From Comamonadaceae bacterium ALPHA2B (lineage in GTDB: Bacteria > Pseudomonadota > Gammaproteobacteria > Burkholderiales > Burkholderiaceae_C): 64,000 nucleotides of DNA. The notes under the pieces are model-generated. The model was not told where the DNA came from, searched no databases, and saw nothing but the letters and a program-made list of their open reading frames with translations. The stretch's first letter is position 1, and each line of letters opens with the position of its first letter. Both the position numbers and the translations under genes were made by a program. The stretch is taken from positions 1-64,000 of the forward strand of contig SCOE01000015.1 of assembly GCA_005503065.1 (NCBI GenBank). Direction: 5' to 3'. Below, piece by piece: positions 1 to 7,280 of this stretch.

Positions 1-1
1 G

Positions 2-448
2 CCGCAGGCCGTGCGCGAGACGCGGCCGATGCCGCCGCCACCCAACGCGCCGACGGGCGTGGTGGAGCCCCCTCCTCCGGCCCCGCCCGCACCGGAGACG
101 CCTCCCGCGCCGCCGGCACCTCCAGCACCGCCGCCAGCGCCGCCCGCCGCCCCGGCGCAGAAGGAACTGACCGGCGCGCAGGCGCAGTGGGTGGTGAAGC
201 CGCCACTCGTGTTCCCGTCCATGAGCAAGCGGCTCGGCGAGTCGGGCACGGTGGTCGTGCGGATCATCTTCGATTCCGATGGCAACGCGAAGCGCGCCAC
301 GGTGGTCACCTCGAGCGGCTACGAGCGGCTCGATGTCGCAGGCCGCGAAGCGGCGCTGCGTTCACGCATCGCGATCAACCTGCCCGCGGGTACGCCGCGG
401 TCGCCGGAATACGCGTACACCGCGCCGCTGGCCTTCGTCCTGAACTGA
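2..448 (+). CDS. tonB: TonB energy transducer, C-terminal part (5' end outside window)
   Basis: Couples the inner-membrane proton gradient to TonB-dependent outer-membrane receptors. The visible part has a long Pro/Ala-rich periplasmic spacer (about residues 10-50), then a C-terminal TonB domain with the VKPPLVFPSMSKRLGESG and GTVVVRIIFDSDG segments and the terminal AYTAPLAFVLN strand. The frame is open through the left edge, so the N-terminal membrane anchor lies upstream and the GTG at base 11 is not the real start. It is followed 19 bp later by exbB, which fits a tonB-exbB-exbD operon. The gene is truncated only by the window edge. Confidence 0.9.
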   Translation, partial: PQAVRETRPMPPPPNAPTGVVEPPPPAPPAPETPPAPPAPPAPPPAPPAAPAQKELTGAQAQWVVKPPLVFPSMSKRLGESGTVVVRIIFDSDGNAKRATVVTSSGYERLDVAGREAALRSRIAINLPAGTPRSPEYAYTAPLAFVLN

Positions 449-467
449 TTTTTTTCCTGGAGCACTT

Positions 468-1181
468 ATGGATTCCCAATTCGGCTTGATGCACGTCTGG
501 CAGCAGGGCGACTTCGTCACCAAGGCAGTGGCCATCCTTCTGGTGGGCATGTCGCTCGCCTCCTGGATCGTCATCCTCGTGAAGGCCTTCGACATCGTGC
601 GCTACAAGCGCATGGCCCGGCGCTCGGCCGACTTCTGGCACAGCGAGGACTTCGCCACCGCGCTCGACAAGCTGGGCAAGGACGACGCCAATCCCTTCCG
701 CGTGCTGGCGCTGGAAGGCCGCGAAGCCGCCGCACACCACCGCAACACCAAGGCGCACCTGCACGACGCACTCGACGTGAGCGACTGGATCACCCGCGCA
801 CTGCGCAACACCATCGACGAATTCACGGCGCGGCTGCAGACCGGGCTGGCGATCCTGGCGTCGGTGGGCTCCACCGCCCCGTTCATCGGCCTCTTCGGCA
901 CCGTGTGGGGCATTTATCACGCACTGATGAGCATCGGCTCGGCCGGCCAGGCGACCATCGACAAGGTCGCCGGCCCGATCGGCGAGGCGCTGATCATGAC
1001 GGCGCTCGGCCTGGCCGTCGCCATTCCGGCGGTGCTGGGCTACAACGCCCTCGTGCGAGGCAACAAGTTCGTGCTGACCAAGCTCAACAGCTTCGCGCAC
1101 GACCTGCACGCGTACTTCGTGACCGGCGCCCGCGTGCAGGCCGGTGGCGACGCGACCGTCGTCGCGCTGAAAAAGGGATAA
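468..1181 (+). CDS. exbB: TonB-system proton channel subunit ExbB
   Basis: Inner-membrane MotA/TolQ/ExbB-type proton channel subunit that energises TonB. The 237-residue protein has a first hydrophobic helix near residues 17-40 (AVAILLVGMSLASWIVILVKAF), a cytoplasmic domain, and two paired helices in the C-terminal half beginning ILASVGSTAPFIGLFGTVWG, the family signature. Length is normal for ExbB. It lies directly after tonB and before exbD. An 87-bp gap to exbD holds a family B repeat. Confidence 0.93.
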   Translation: MDSQFGLMHVWQQGDFVTKAVAILLVGMSLASWIVILVKAFDIVRYKRMARRSADFWHSEDFATALDKLGKDDANPFRVLALEGREAAAHHRNTKAHLHDALDVSDWITRALRNTIDEFTARLQTGLAILASVGSTAPFIGLFGTVWGIYHALMSIGSAGQATIDKVAGPIGEALIMTALGLAVAIPAVLGYNALVRGNKFVLTKLNSFAHDLHAYFVTGARVQAGGDATVVALKKG

Positions 1182-1189
1182 GACATGCG

Positions 1190-1260
1190 CCCCCAAGCTC
1201 ACATCCGTTCGCTGCCCCCGGAGGGGGCACATGCCTCCCTAGAGGCGGCTCGTCGGGAGG
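1190..1260 (+). repeat. Family B palindromic repeat, copy 1 (exbB-exbD gap)
   Basis: The gap between exbB and exbD is filled by a GC-rich palindromic element containing CGCTGCCCCCGGAGGGGGC and ending CGTCGGGAGG. The same type of sequence occurs in inverse orientation at 26749-26820 and 38217-38345. Its last bases, GGGAGG at 1255-1260, sit 8 bp before the exbD ATG and act as its Shine-Dalgarno sequence. Confidence 0.7.
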
Positions 1261-1268
1261 CATGACGC

Positions 1269-1682
1269 ATGGCCTTCGGTACCCAGGACGAACCCGATGA
1301 CGTGATGAACGAGATCAACATGACGCCGCTGGTCGACGTCATGCTGGTGCTCCTCATCATCTTCATCATCACCGTGCCGGTGATGAAGCACGCCGTGAAC
1401 ATCGACCTGCCGCGCGAGACCACGCAGCGGGAAGAAACCAAGCCCGAGACGATCTCGCTGAGCGTCGACGCCGATGGCAGCTACTACTGGAACCAGGAGA
1501 AGATCGACGACGCCACGCTGGAGTCGCGCCTGGCCGCCGCGGGCGCCCAGCCGCAGCCGCCGGAACTGCACATCCGCGCCGACAAGGCCGTGCGCTACGA
1601 GCGGGTGGCGGGCGCGATGGCCGCTGCGACGCGCGCCGGCGTGCACAAGATCGGCTTCATCAACGATCCGACGAAGAACTGA
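1269..1682 (+). CDS. exbD: TonB-system proton channel subunit ExbD
   Basis: Single-span partner of ExbB (ExbD/TolR family), 137 residues. Residues 14-45 carry NMTPLVDVMLVLLIIFIITV, including the conserved Asp of the transmembrane helix that conducts protons, followed by a periplasmic domain with the LSVDADGSYYW and LHIRADKAVRYE segments. The ATG at 1269 is chosen because GGGAGG lies 8 bp upstream. An out-of-frame ATG at 1262 is ignored. It is last in the tonB-exbB-exbD operon and is followed by the Fur-controlled hemP. Confidence 0.92.
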   Translation: MAFGTQDEPDDVMNEINMTPLVDVMLVLLIIFIITVPVMKHAVNIDLPRETTQREETKPETISLSVDADGSYYWNQEKIDDATLESRLAAAGAQPQPPELHIRADKAVRYERVAGAMAAATRAGVHKIGFINDPTKN

Positions 1683-1713
1683 CGGCGGCACACAAAAAAA
1701 TGCATCGCGGCGA

Positions 1714-1741
1714 TTGACTTCTTATTGCGAATCATTATCAT
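1714..1741 (+). promoter_or_regulatory. hemP promoter with overlapping Fur box
   Basis: A -35 element TTGACT (1714-1719) and a -10 element TATCAT (1736-1741) are 16 bp apart. The Fur-like 15-mer TGCGAATCATTATCA (1726-1740) matches the 7-1-7 consensus TGATAATnATTATCA at 12 of 14 defined positions and covers the -10. Iron-replete Fur would block RNA polymerase here. Fur binding is inferred from the match and from the heme-uptake context. Confidence 0.75.
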
Positions 1742-1772
1742 TTGATCATCGCCTCCCAGAAGGACTCCCTCC

Positions 1773-1991
1773 ATGCAAGCCTCGCCGACCGCTTTCAAAG
1801 TTCTGAGCCATCCGTCGCTGGACCAAGCCGGCGGCGGCACGGCCTCCGCCGCGCCCTCCACCGCGCATCCCGCCCACCTCGTCCAGAGCAACGAATTGCT
1901 CAAGGGCCAGAAGACCATCGGCATCATGCACAACGGTTCGCTCTACCGCCTGCAGGCCACCAAGCTCGGCAAGCTGATCCTCACCAAGTAA
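1773..1991 (+). CDS. hemP: Hemin uptake protein HemP
   Basis: Small HemP-family protein of 72 residues, usually Fur-repressed and linked to heme uptake. The family signature is at the C-terminus: a GQKTIGIMHNGSLYRLQATK segment followed by LGKLILTK. The N-terminal 40 residues are Ala/Ser/His-rich and not conserved. AGAAGGA lies about 8 bp before the ATG. It sits alone behind its own Fur-controlled promoter after tonB-exbB-exbD. In beta-proteobacteria HemP/HmuP has also been described as an activator of heme receptor genes, so a regulatory role is possible. Confidence 0.88.
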   Translation: MQASPTAFKVLSHPSLDQAGGGTASAAPSTAHPAHLVQSNELLKGQKTIGIMHNGSLYRLQATKLGKLILTK

Positions 1992-2024
1992 GGATCGGCG
2001 CCCCTCGCAAGTTTCATCGTGGGG

Positions 2025-2059
2025 CGACTCGAGGAGATCAGTCTCCGAGGGTCGTTTTT
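2025..2059 (+). terminator. Rho-independent terminator after hemP
   Basis: A hairpin with stem CGACTC/GGGTCG, a 2x2 internal loop, stem GGAGA/TCTCC and loop TCAG is followed by TTTTT at 2055-2059, 34 bp after the hemP stop. Confidence 0.65.
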
Positions 2060-2117
2060 GGCTAGCCACGGTTCTCCCAGCCAAGCCCTTTTTTTCCACG
2101 TTGCGACGCCCCAAGAC

Positions 2118-2144
2118 AAAGCCGGCCCTCGAGGCCGGCTTTTT
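2118..2144 (+). terminator. Hairpin terminator between hemP and the heme-binding gene
   Basis: AAGCCGGCC, a short CTCGA loop region and GGCCGGCTT form a strong stem followed by TTTTT. It lies between the convergent hemP and the gene ending at 2179, and may insulate both. Confidence 0.7.
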
Positions 2145-2178
2145 CATGGGCGAGCCGCGCACGCGCGGCCGCGATCGA

Positions 2179-2586
2179 TCAGAGGCCGAGGGCGGCGATG
2201 CCCGCCTTGGCGATCTGCGCATCCTCGTTGGACTTGACGCCGCTCACGCCGACGGCCCCGATGACCTGGCCGTCCTTGACGATCGGCACACCGCCTTCGA
2301 GCATGCCCTTGACGGCCGGCGCCGTGAGGAAGGCCGTGCGGCCGCCGTTGATGACGTCCTCGTAGCCCTTGCTCTCGCGGCGGCCCAGGGCCGCGGTGTG
2401 TGCCTTGGCCGGCGCGATGTGCGAAGACAGCGCGGCGGCGCCATCCAGGCGCTGCAGCCACAGCAGGTGGCCGGCGTCGTCGCTGATGGCGATGGTCACC
2501 GCCCAGTTGTTCTTCAGCGCTTCGGCTTCCGCGGCGGCGGCAATGCGCTTGACGTCGTCGAGTTCGAGGTAGTGCTTGGTCTTCAT
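2179..2586 (-). CDS. GlcG/HbpS-family heme-binding protein
   Basis: Member of the DUF336 (GlcG/HbpS-like) family, 135 residues. It has the family's alternating pattern of central strands (NNWAVTIAISDDAGHLLWL), the LSSHIAPAKAHTAALGRR helix and the conserved C-terminal GGVPIVKDGQVIGAVGVSG. Some homologues bind heme or small cofactors; others sit in glycolate or diol operons with no proven role. Position next to hemP and tonB-exbBD makes a heme role more likely here, but that is inference. The ATG at 2586 is chosen because the family starts at this point. The reading frame stays open further upstream only because of high GC. Confidence 0.8.
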   Translation of the reverse strand: MKTKHYLELDDVKRIAAAAEAEALKNNWAVTIAISDDAGHLLWLQRLDGAAALSSHIAPAKAHTAALGRRESKGYEDVINGGRTAFLTAPAVKGMLEGGVPIVKDGQVIGAVGVSGVKSNEDAQIAKAGIAALGL

Positions 2587-2712
2587 GGTGTGCTGCAAGG
2601 GGGCAAAAGCGGCAAGCATAGCGCCCGGGAGCGCCCGCATGGCAAGGCCGGACGAAGCAGGCGGTGGGCTTGCTGCCCACACGGTTTCTGCCGGCGGCCT
2701 CTTGCAGGCTCC

Positions 2713-2718
2713 TAGAAT
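2713..2718 (+). promoter_or_regulatory. TAGAAT -10 element upstream of the BI-1 gene
   Basis: TAGAATCCGCC lies about 75 bp before the ATG at 2788. The same TAGAATC motif is found ahead of three other transcription units (5071, 9011, 32489). No clear -35 is seen at 17 bp, so confidence is limited. Confidence 0.4.
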
Positions 2719-2787
2719 CCGCCCCATCTTCCACCCGTGCCTCCGCACCCGCGTTGCGCAGCCACCCTTTTCCCAGGAGTTCCTGCC

Positions 2788-3489
2788 ATGACCGATCGCG
2801 CCGACACCTTCGAATCCCCGGTCGCCTATGGCCAGACGCTGCCGCAGGCCGAACGCCAGCGCGTGCTGCGCAACACCTACTGGCTGCTGGCCTTGAGCCT
2901 GATCCCCACCGTGCTGGGCGCCTGGCTGGGCGTGGCAACCGGCCTCACCCGCTCGCTGACCGGCGGTCTCGGCCTGGTGGTGTTCATGCTGGGCGCCTTC
3001 GGCTTCATGTTCGCAATCGAGAAGACCAAGAACTCCGCCGCTGGCGTGCCGGTGCTGCTGGGCTTCACCTTTTTCATGGGCCTCATGCTCTCGCGGCTGA
3101 TCGCGATGGTGCTGGGCTTCAAGAACGGCTCCGAGCTGGTGATGACCGCCTTCGGCGGCACGGCCGGCGTGTTCTTCGTGATGGCTTCGCTGGCGACGGT
3201 GATCAAGCGCGACCTGTCGGGCATGGGCAAGTTCCTGTTCGTCGGCGTGCTCGTGCTCTTCATCGGCTCGATCATCAACGTCTTCGTCGGCTCGACGGCC
3301 GGCATGCTCGCGATCTCGGTGGCGGCCATCGGCATCTTCTCGGCCTACATGCTGTACGACCTGAAGCAGATCATCGACGGCGGCGAAACCAACTACATCA
3401 GCGCCACGCTGGCGCTGTACCTGGATCTGTTCAACGTGTTCCAGAGCCTGCTGGCCCTGCTGGGCATCTTCGGCGGCGAACGGGACTGA
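2788..3489 (+). CDS. Bax inhibitor-1/YccA family membrane protein
   Basis: BI-1 family inner-membrane protein of 233 residues with about seven hydrophobic segments, beginning at YWLLALSLIPTVLGAWLGVA and ending with ALYLDLFNVFQSLLALLGIF, the family's C-terminal signature (TLYLDxxNxFxxLL). Bacterial members are related to YbhL and YccA, and some behave as pH-gated calcium leak channels. The ATG at 2788 follows CAGGAG with 8 bp spacing. Earlier in-frame starts would add a non-family leader. It is monocistronic and converges on rlmD through a strong bidirectional terminator. Confidence 0.87.
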   Translation: MTDRADTFESPVAYGQTLPQAERQRVLRNTYWLLALSLIPTVLGAWLGVATGLTRSLTGGLGLVVFMLGAFGFMFAIEKTKNSAAGVPVLLGFTFFMGLMLSRLIAMVLGFKNGSELVMTAFGGTAGVFFVMASLATVIKRDLSGMGKFLFVGVLVLFIGSIINVFVGSTAGMLAISVAAIGIFSAYMLYDLKQIIDGGETNYISATLALYLDLFNVFQSLLALLGIFGGERD

Positions 3490-3506
3490 AAGACGCTTTG
3501 CCGAAG

Positions 3507-3538
3507 CGACAAGGGGGCCGCCGGCCCCCTTGTCGTTT
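3507..3538. terminator. Bidirectional terminator between BI-1 gene and rlmD
   Basis: A perfect 13-bp stem, CGACAAGGGGGCC (3507-3519) with GGCCCCCTTGTCG (3523-3535) and a 3-nt loop, lies in the 80-bp gap between two convergent genes and is followed by TTT. Confidence 0.8.
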
Positions 3539-3569
3539 CCGGCTTCGCCGCGCATGGACGGCAGGCTGC

Positions 3570-5018
3570 TCAGGTGTCGCGCTCGAACACGGCAATCGAC
3601 TCCACGTGCGCGGTGTGAGGGAACATGTTGATCGCCCCCGCCAACGTGCAGCGATAGCCCGCCTGATGCACCAGCAGCCCCGCGTCGCGCGCCAGGGTCG
3701 AGGGGTTGCAGCTCACGTAGACGATGCGGCGCGGCGCGGTCCAGCCGCCCGTGCGCAGTTCGGGCTGCTGCTCCAGGTCGGCCAGCGCCTTGGCCAGCGC
3801 GAAGGCGCCCTCGCGCGGCGGGTCGACCAGCCAGCGGTCGGCGCGGCCATCGGCCACCAGCATCGCCGGCGTCATCTCGAAGAGATTGCGCGCTACAAAA
3901 TTGGTAGCAGCCAGCGCCCGTCCCACGGGCGCCGCAGGCCGATTTCGTTCGAAATTCTCCCGTGCGCGCGCCACCAGCACCTCGCTGCCCTCGATGCCCA
4001 GCACCTCACCCGCCCGCGTGGCCAGCGGCAGCGTGAAGTTGCCGAGGCCGCAGAACCAGTCGATCACGCGGTCGCCGGCCTGCACGTCGAGCAGCCGCAG
4101 CGCACGCGACACCAGCACGCGGTTGATGTGCGGGTTGACCTGCGTGAAGTCGGTCGGCTTGAAGGGCATGGTGACGCCAAAGTCCGGCAGCTCGTAGGCC
4201 AGTTGCGGGCCGCCCTCTTCCAGCCGATGCACGGTGTCGGGCCCCTTGGGCTGCAGCCACCACTGCACGCCGGCGTGCGCGGCCGCGAAGTCCTTCAGGC
4301 GCTGCCCGTCGGCGCCGCTCAGCGGCTCGAGGTGCCGCAGCACGAGCGCGATCACGCCGAGCTGCGTGGTGCCCGGCGCGTCACCGCAGGCCATTTCGAT
4401 CTGCGGGCAGGTCTCCCGGGCGTCGAGCGAGTCGATCAGCCGGCGCAGCGGCACCAGCATGTCGCTCACCGCGCGCGGCAGCACGGGGCAGACGGTCATG
4501 TCGGCCACGTAGCGGCTCTTGCGCTCGTGGAAGCCGATCAGCGTCGTGCCCTTCTTCTGCACGTAGCGCACCGACAGCCGCGCGCGGTAGCGGTAATGCC
4601 AGCTCGGGCCCTCCAGCGGGCGCAGCAGTGTCTCGGGCCTGACCTTGCCCAGGTGCCACAGGTTGTCTTCCAGCGCGCGCTGCTTGACGGCCACCTGCGC
4701 CGCCGCATCGAGGTGTTGCATCTTGCAGCCACCGCAGGCGCCCGCATGCAGGCCGAAATGCGGGCAGCCCGGCCGCACCCGCTGGGAGGACTCGCGGCGC
4801 AGCGCCGACAGCGTGCCCTGCTCCCAGTTGTTCTTCTTCCGGTGCACGTTCACGCGCACCTGCTCGAAGGGCAGCGCGCCATCGATGAACACCACCTTGC
4901 CGTCAGGCCGGTGGGCGACGCCCTGTGCGTCGAGGTCGATCGATTCGACGTTCAGCCAGCCATCGTCGGGTGGCACCGCCGTGGGCGCCGCATTGTTCAG
5001 GGTCGAATCCGTCGTCAT
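3570..5018 (-). CDS. rlmD: 23S rRNA (uracil-1939-C5)-methyltransferase RlmD
   Basis: SAM-dependent m5U methyltransferase of 23S rRNA U1939, 482 residues. An N-terminal TRAM-like domain (about residues 15-75) precedes the 4Fe-4S cysteines in [16 protein letters not shown] plus a later Cys in TVCPVL. The catalytic domain has [14 protein letters not shown] for SAM binding and [14 protein letters not shown] with the nucleophilic Cys. An oddity is the stretch at 3892-3948 (about residues 357-376, [19 protein letters not shown]), which is a family A repeat read in frame. It lies in the loop after the [16 protein letters not shown] helix. The frame is intact, so the enzyme is probably functional. 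Confidence 0.9.
   Translation of the reverse strand: MTTDSTLNNAAPTAVPPDDGWLNVESIDLDAQGVAHRPDGKVVFIDGALPFEQVRVNVHRKKNNWEQGTLSALRRESSQRVRPGCPHFGLHAGACGGCKMQHLDAAAQVAVKQRALEDNLWHLGKVRPETLLRPLEGPSWHYRYRARLSVRYVQKKGTTLIGFHERKSRYVADMTVCPVLPRAVSDMLVPLRRLIDSLDARETCPQIEMACGDAPGTTQLGVIALVLRHLEPLSGADGQRLKDFAAAHAGVQWWLQPKGPDTVHRLEEGGPQLAYELPDFGVTMPFKPTDFTQVNPHINRVLVSRALRLLDVQAGDRVIDWFCGLGNFTLPLATRAGEVLGIEGSEVLVARARENFERNRPAAPVGRALAATNFVARNLFEMTPAMLVADGRADRWLVDPPREGAFALAKALADLEQQPELRTGGWTAPRRIVYVSCNPSTLARDAGLLVHQAGYRCTLAGAINMFPHTAHVESIAVFERDT
3892..3948 (-). repeat. Family A palindromic repeat, copy 1 (inside rlmD)
   Basis: The sequence GCTACAAAATTGGTAGC, followed by GCGCCCGTCCCACGGGCGC and a GGCCGATT end, is the same dispersed element seen at 9616, 13967, 18939, 28474, 35398, 38896 and 63473. 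It has two inverted repeats: a GCTA/TAGC pair around an A/T-rich loop and a GCGCCCG/CGGGCGC pair. Here it is translated as part of RlmD. Confidence 0.85.
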
Positions 5019-5070
5019 GCGCCGATTGTCGTTGGCCCACGCGGCGTCCTCGGCCGGCGGCGGACACCCC

Positions 5071-5076
5071 TAGAAT
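5071..5076 (+). promoter_or_regulatory. TAGAAT -10 element upstream of the YegD-like gene
   Basis: TAGAATCCGCGCC lies 73 bp before the ATG at 5149, in the divergent region with rlmD. It matches the recurring TAGAATC element of this window. No convincing -35 is visible. Confidence 0.4.
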
Positions 5077-5148
5077 CCGCGCCCCGCTTGCGCAGCATGC
5101 GCGCCTTTCCCGACCCCGCCGCCCCGCACGGCACCGCACGCCCGAGCC

Positions 5149-6465
5149 ATGACCCCTGCCTCCTCCACCGCCGTCCGGCGGCCTTTTTGCGCCATCGATT
5201 TCGGCACCTCCAATTCGGCCATCGCGCTGTCTCATGCGGGTGCCCGCCTGTCGCTGGTCGAGCTGGAGCCGGGGCAGCGCACCATGCCCACCGCGGTGTT
5301 CTACGGTGTCGAGGGACTCGCTCGCCACGAGGCGCCGCACCTGCTGTACGGGCGCCGGGCGCTGGCCGCCTACGTCGAAGGCCACGAAGGGCGCCTCATG
5401 CGTTCGATGAAGAGCATCCTCGGTTCGACGCTGGCCGACCAGAGCACCGAGGTCGGTGCCGGCCATTCGGTGCGCTACCTCGATGTCGTGTCCTCCTACC
5501 TGCGCCACCTCAAGGCCATGGCCGAGCGCGAAGCCGGGGACGCGATCGAGCACGCGGTGCTGGGACGGCCCGTCTACTTCGTGGACGGCGACGCCGTGCG
5601 CGACGCCCAGGCGCAGGCGGCGCTCGAAGCCGCCGCGCGCTCGGTGGGCTTCAGCGAACTGAGTTTTCAATACGAGCCCATCGCCGCCGCGCTCGACTAC
5701 GAGCAGGGCGCCGAGCGCGAAGAACTCGTCCTGGTGGCCGACATCGGGGGCGGCACCTCCGATTTCTCGCTGGTGCGCGTGGGCCCCCTGCGCCGCGGGC
5801 GGCTGGACCGCCGGGACGACATCCTGGCCAACCACGGCGTGCATGTCGCAGGCACCGATTTCGACAGGCACGTCGAGCTGGCGAGCATCCTGCCGCTGTG
5901 CGGCTACCGGGGACGCGGGCCTTCCCGGCCGGGCCAGGCCCCCCGCGAGGTGCCCAGCCGCGTGTACTTCGACCTCGCCACCTGGCACCTCATCAACACG
6001 GTCTACACGGCGCCCCGCGTGGCCGAGCTGCGCCGCATGCGCGAGTTCTACGGCGAGCCCGCGCAGTACCGCCGACTCATGACCGTGGTCGAGGAGCACC
6101 TCGGCCATGCCCTCATCGGGCTTGCCGAATCGGCCAAGATCGCGGTGGCCGAAGGGGGCGAAAGCCGCATCGACCTCTCACGACTGGAGACCGGCCTGCA
6201 CGCCCGGCTCGACCAGGCGCAGGCGGTGCAGGCGCTGGACGCCGACCTGACGCGCATCGCGCAGGCCGCGTTGCACACGCTGCAACTCGCTGGCGTGTCA
6301 CCGGGTGATGTCGCCGTCGTCTACTTCACCGGCGGCTCGACGGGCTTCAGGCCCCTGACCGAACGCATTGCAGCCGCGCTGCCGCAGGCGCGTGCGATCC
6401 ACGGCGACCGCAATGCCAGCGTGGCACAGGGCCTCGGGGTGCATGCGCAGAGCCTGTTCGGCTGA
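5149..6465 (+). CDS. Hsp70-family chaperone-like protein, YegD type
   Basis: Actin/Hsp70-fold ATPase of 438 residues related to E. coli YegD. The N-terminal phosphate-1 motif is CAIDFGTSNSAIAL (about residues 14-27), the phosphate-2 motif is VLVADIGGGTSDFSLV (about 193-208), and the adenosine motif is VVYFTGGSTGFRPL near the C-terminus. There is no C-terminal substrate-binding domain as in DnaK, which is usual for YegD. Its cellular substrate is unknown. It is a single gene divergent from rlmD; the next gene is convergent. Confidence 0.85.
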   Translation: MTPASSTAVRRPFCAIDFGTSNSAIALSHAGARLSLVELEPGQRTMPTAVFYGVEGLARHEAPHLLYGRRALAAYVEGHEGRLMRSMKSILGSTLADQSTEVGAGHSVRYLDVVSSYLRHLKAMAEREAGDAIEHAVLGRPVYFVDGDAVRDAQAQAALEAAARSVGFSELSFQYEPIAAALDYEQGAEREELVLVADIGGGTSDFSLVRVGPLRRGRLDRRDDILANHGVHVAGTDFDRHVELASILPLCGYRGRGPSRPGQAPREVPSRVYFDLATWHLINTVYTAPRVAELRRMREFYGEPAQYRRLMTVVEEHLGHALIGLAESAKIAVAEGGESRIDLSRLETGLHARLDQAQAVQALDADLTRIAQAALHTLQLAGVSPGDVAVVYFTGGSTGFRPLTERIAAALPQARAIHGDRNASVAQGLGVHAQSLFG

Positions 6466-6496
6466 AGGACCGGCGCAGCCTGCGCACAGGCGGGAT

Positions 6497-7099
6497 TCAG
6501 TTCAGGCTGCGGGCTGCAGGCGCTGCGCCTGCGGCCGGGTGACGCAGGGGCACGGGGGAGCCTGGCATGGTGTCGAAGTCGGTCACCGACTCGTGGCCGT
6601 GGATCGCTTCGCCCAAGTGCAAGGACGCGGCCCAGCGGCCGGCTGAGGAGTCGGCCGGTTCGTCGTTGGTGAAGATGCCGTTGCGCAGGAAGAAGACCTC
6701 CCCGTCCGCGCGCTCGGCATGCAGCTCGATGAGCCGCGCGATCGGGAAGGTGTAGGTCACGAGCTTCTCGCGCGAGCCCCGCTTCTTGCCACCGCAATTG
6801 AAGAAGCCTTCGGCTGCGATGACGATGGAAGAGCCGTCCACCTCGGTGGCGGCCTCGCCGGCACCGTTGCACCGCCAGATCGCCGAGGGCAACCGCACGC
6901 GGACCTTGTCGATCACGAGGTCGCGGTTGCGGTTCAGGCTGTTCAGCGGCGGCACGAGGGTGCGCAGTTGCCGCAGCCTTTCTGCAAAGCTGTCGTCGAG
7001 CGTGAACTCGACATGGTTCCATTCCTCACCCGCCCGGGTCAGGACCTGCATCACCACTTGTCGTGTCTTGCTCACCGCGTTCACCCCGCCTGAAAACAA
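6497..7099 (-). CDS. Hypothetical protein, unrecognised
   Basis: I do not recognise this family. The predicted protein is up to 200 residues, acidic-basic mixed, with no signal peptide or membrane helix. A central segment, VDGSSIVIAAEGFFNCGGKKRGSR cut by a Cys-Gly-Gly, and a C-terminal Ala/Pro-rich tail are the only landmarks. The first codon at 7099 is TTG. GTG codons at 7084 and 7075, behind a GGCGGGG stretch, are equally possible starts. Codon use looks like its neighbours. It stands alone between two convergent or unrelated genes with 180 bp of empty DNA upstream (7100-7280). Confidence 0.55.
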   Translation of the reverse strand: MFSGGVNAVSKTRQVVMQVLTRAGEEWNHVEFTLDDSFAERLRQLRTLVPPLNSLNRNRDLVIDKVRVRLPSAIWRCNGAGEAATEVDGSSIVIAAEGFFNCGGKKRGSREKLVTYTFPIARLIELHAERADGEVFFLRNGIFTNDEPADSSAGRWAASLHLGEAIHGHESVTDFDTMPGSPVPLRHPAAGAAPAARSLN

Positions 7100-7280
7100 A
7101 ATGGCACCTTGGTTGCCAACTGTTTCCTACTTTAGGGAGTATTGGTGGCGGTGGCTAGACAGCCAAAGGTTCGCATTCGCCCAGACAAGCCGGTGCACCG
7201 GCAGCGAGGTGAAGACCTTCGTTTGCAGCCTTCGCGGCGCGCGGGGGAGGATGCAGGCGCCGGCGGCGACCCCCGTGCAT

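Noticed and set aside
61-165. Apparent tandem repeat of CCG/GCC codons
   Set aside because: This is the Pro/Ala-rich spacer of TonB, not a DNA repeat of separate interest.
2664-6308. A 1214-codon open plus-strand frame
   Set aside because: It runs across the BI-1 gene, antisense to rlmD and out of frame with the YegD-like gene. The translation is Arg/Ala/His-rich with no domain, as expected for a shadow frame in GC-rich DNA.
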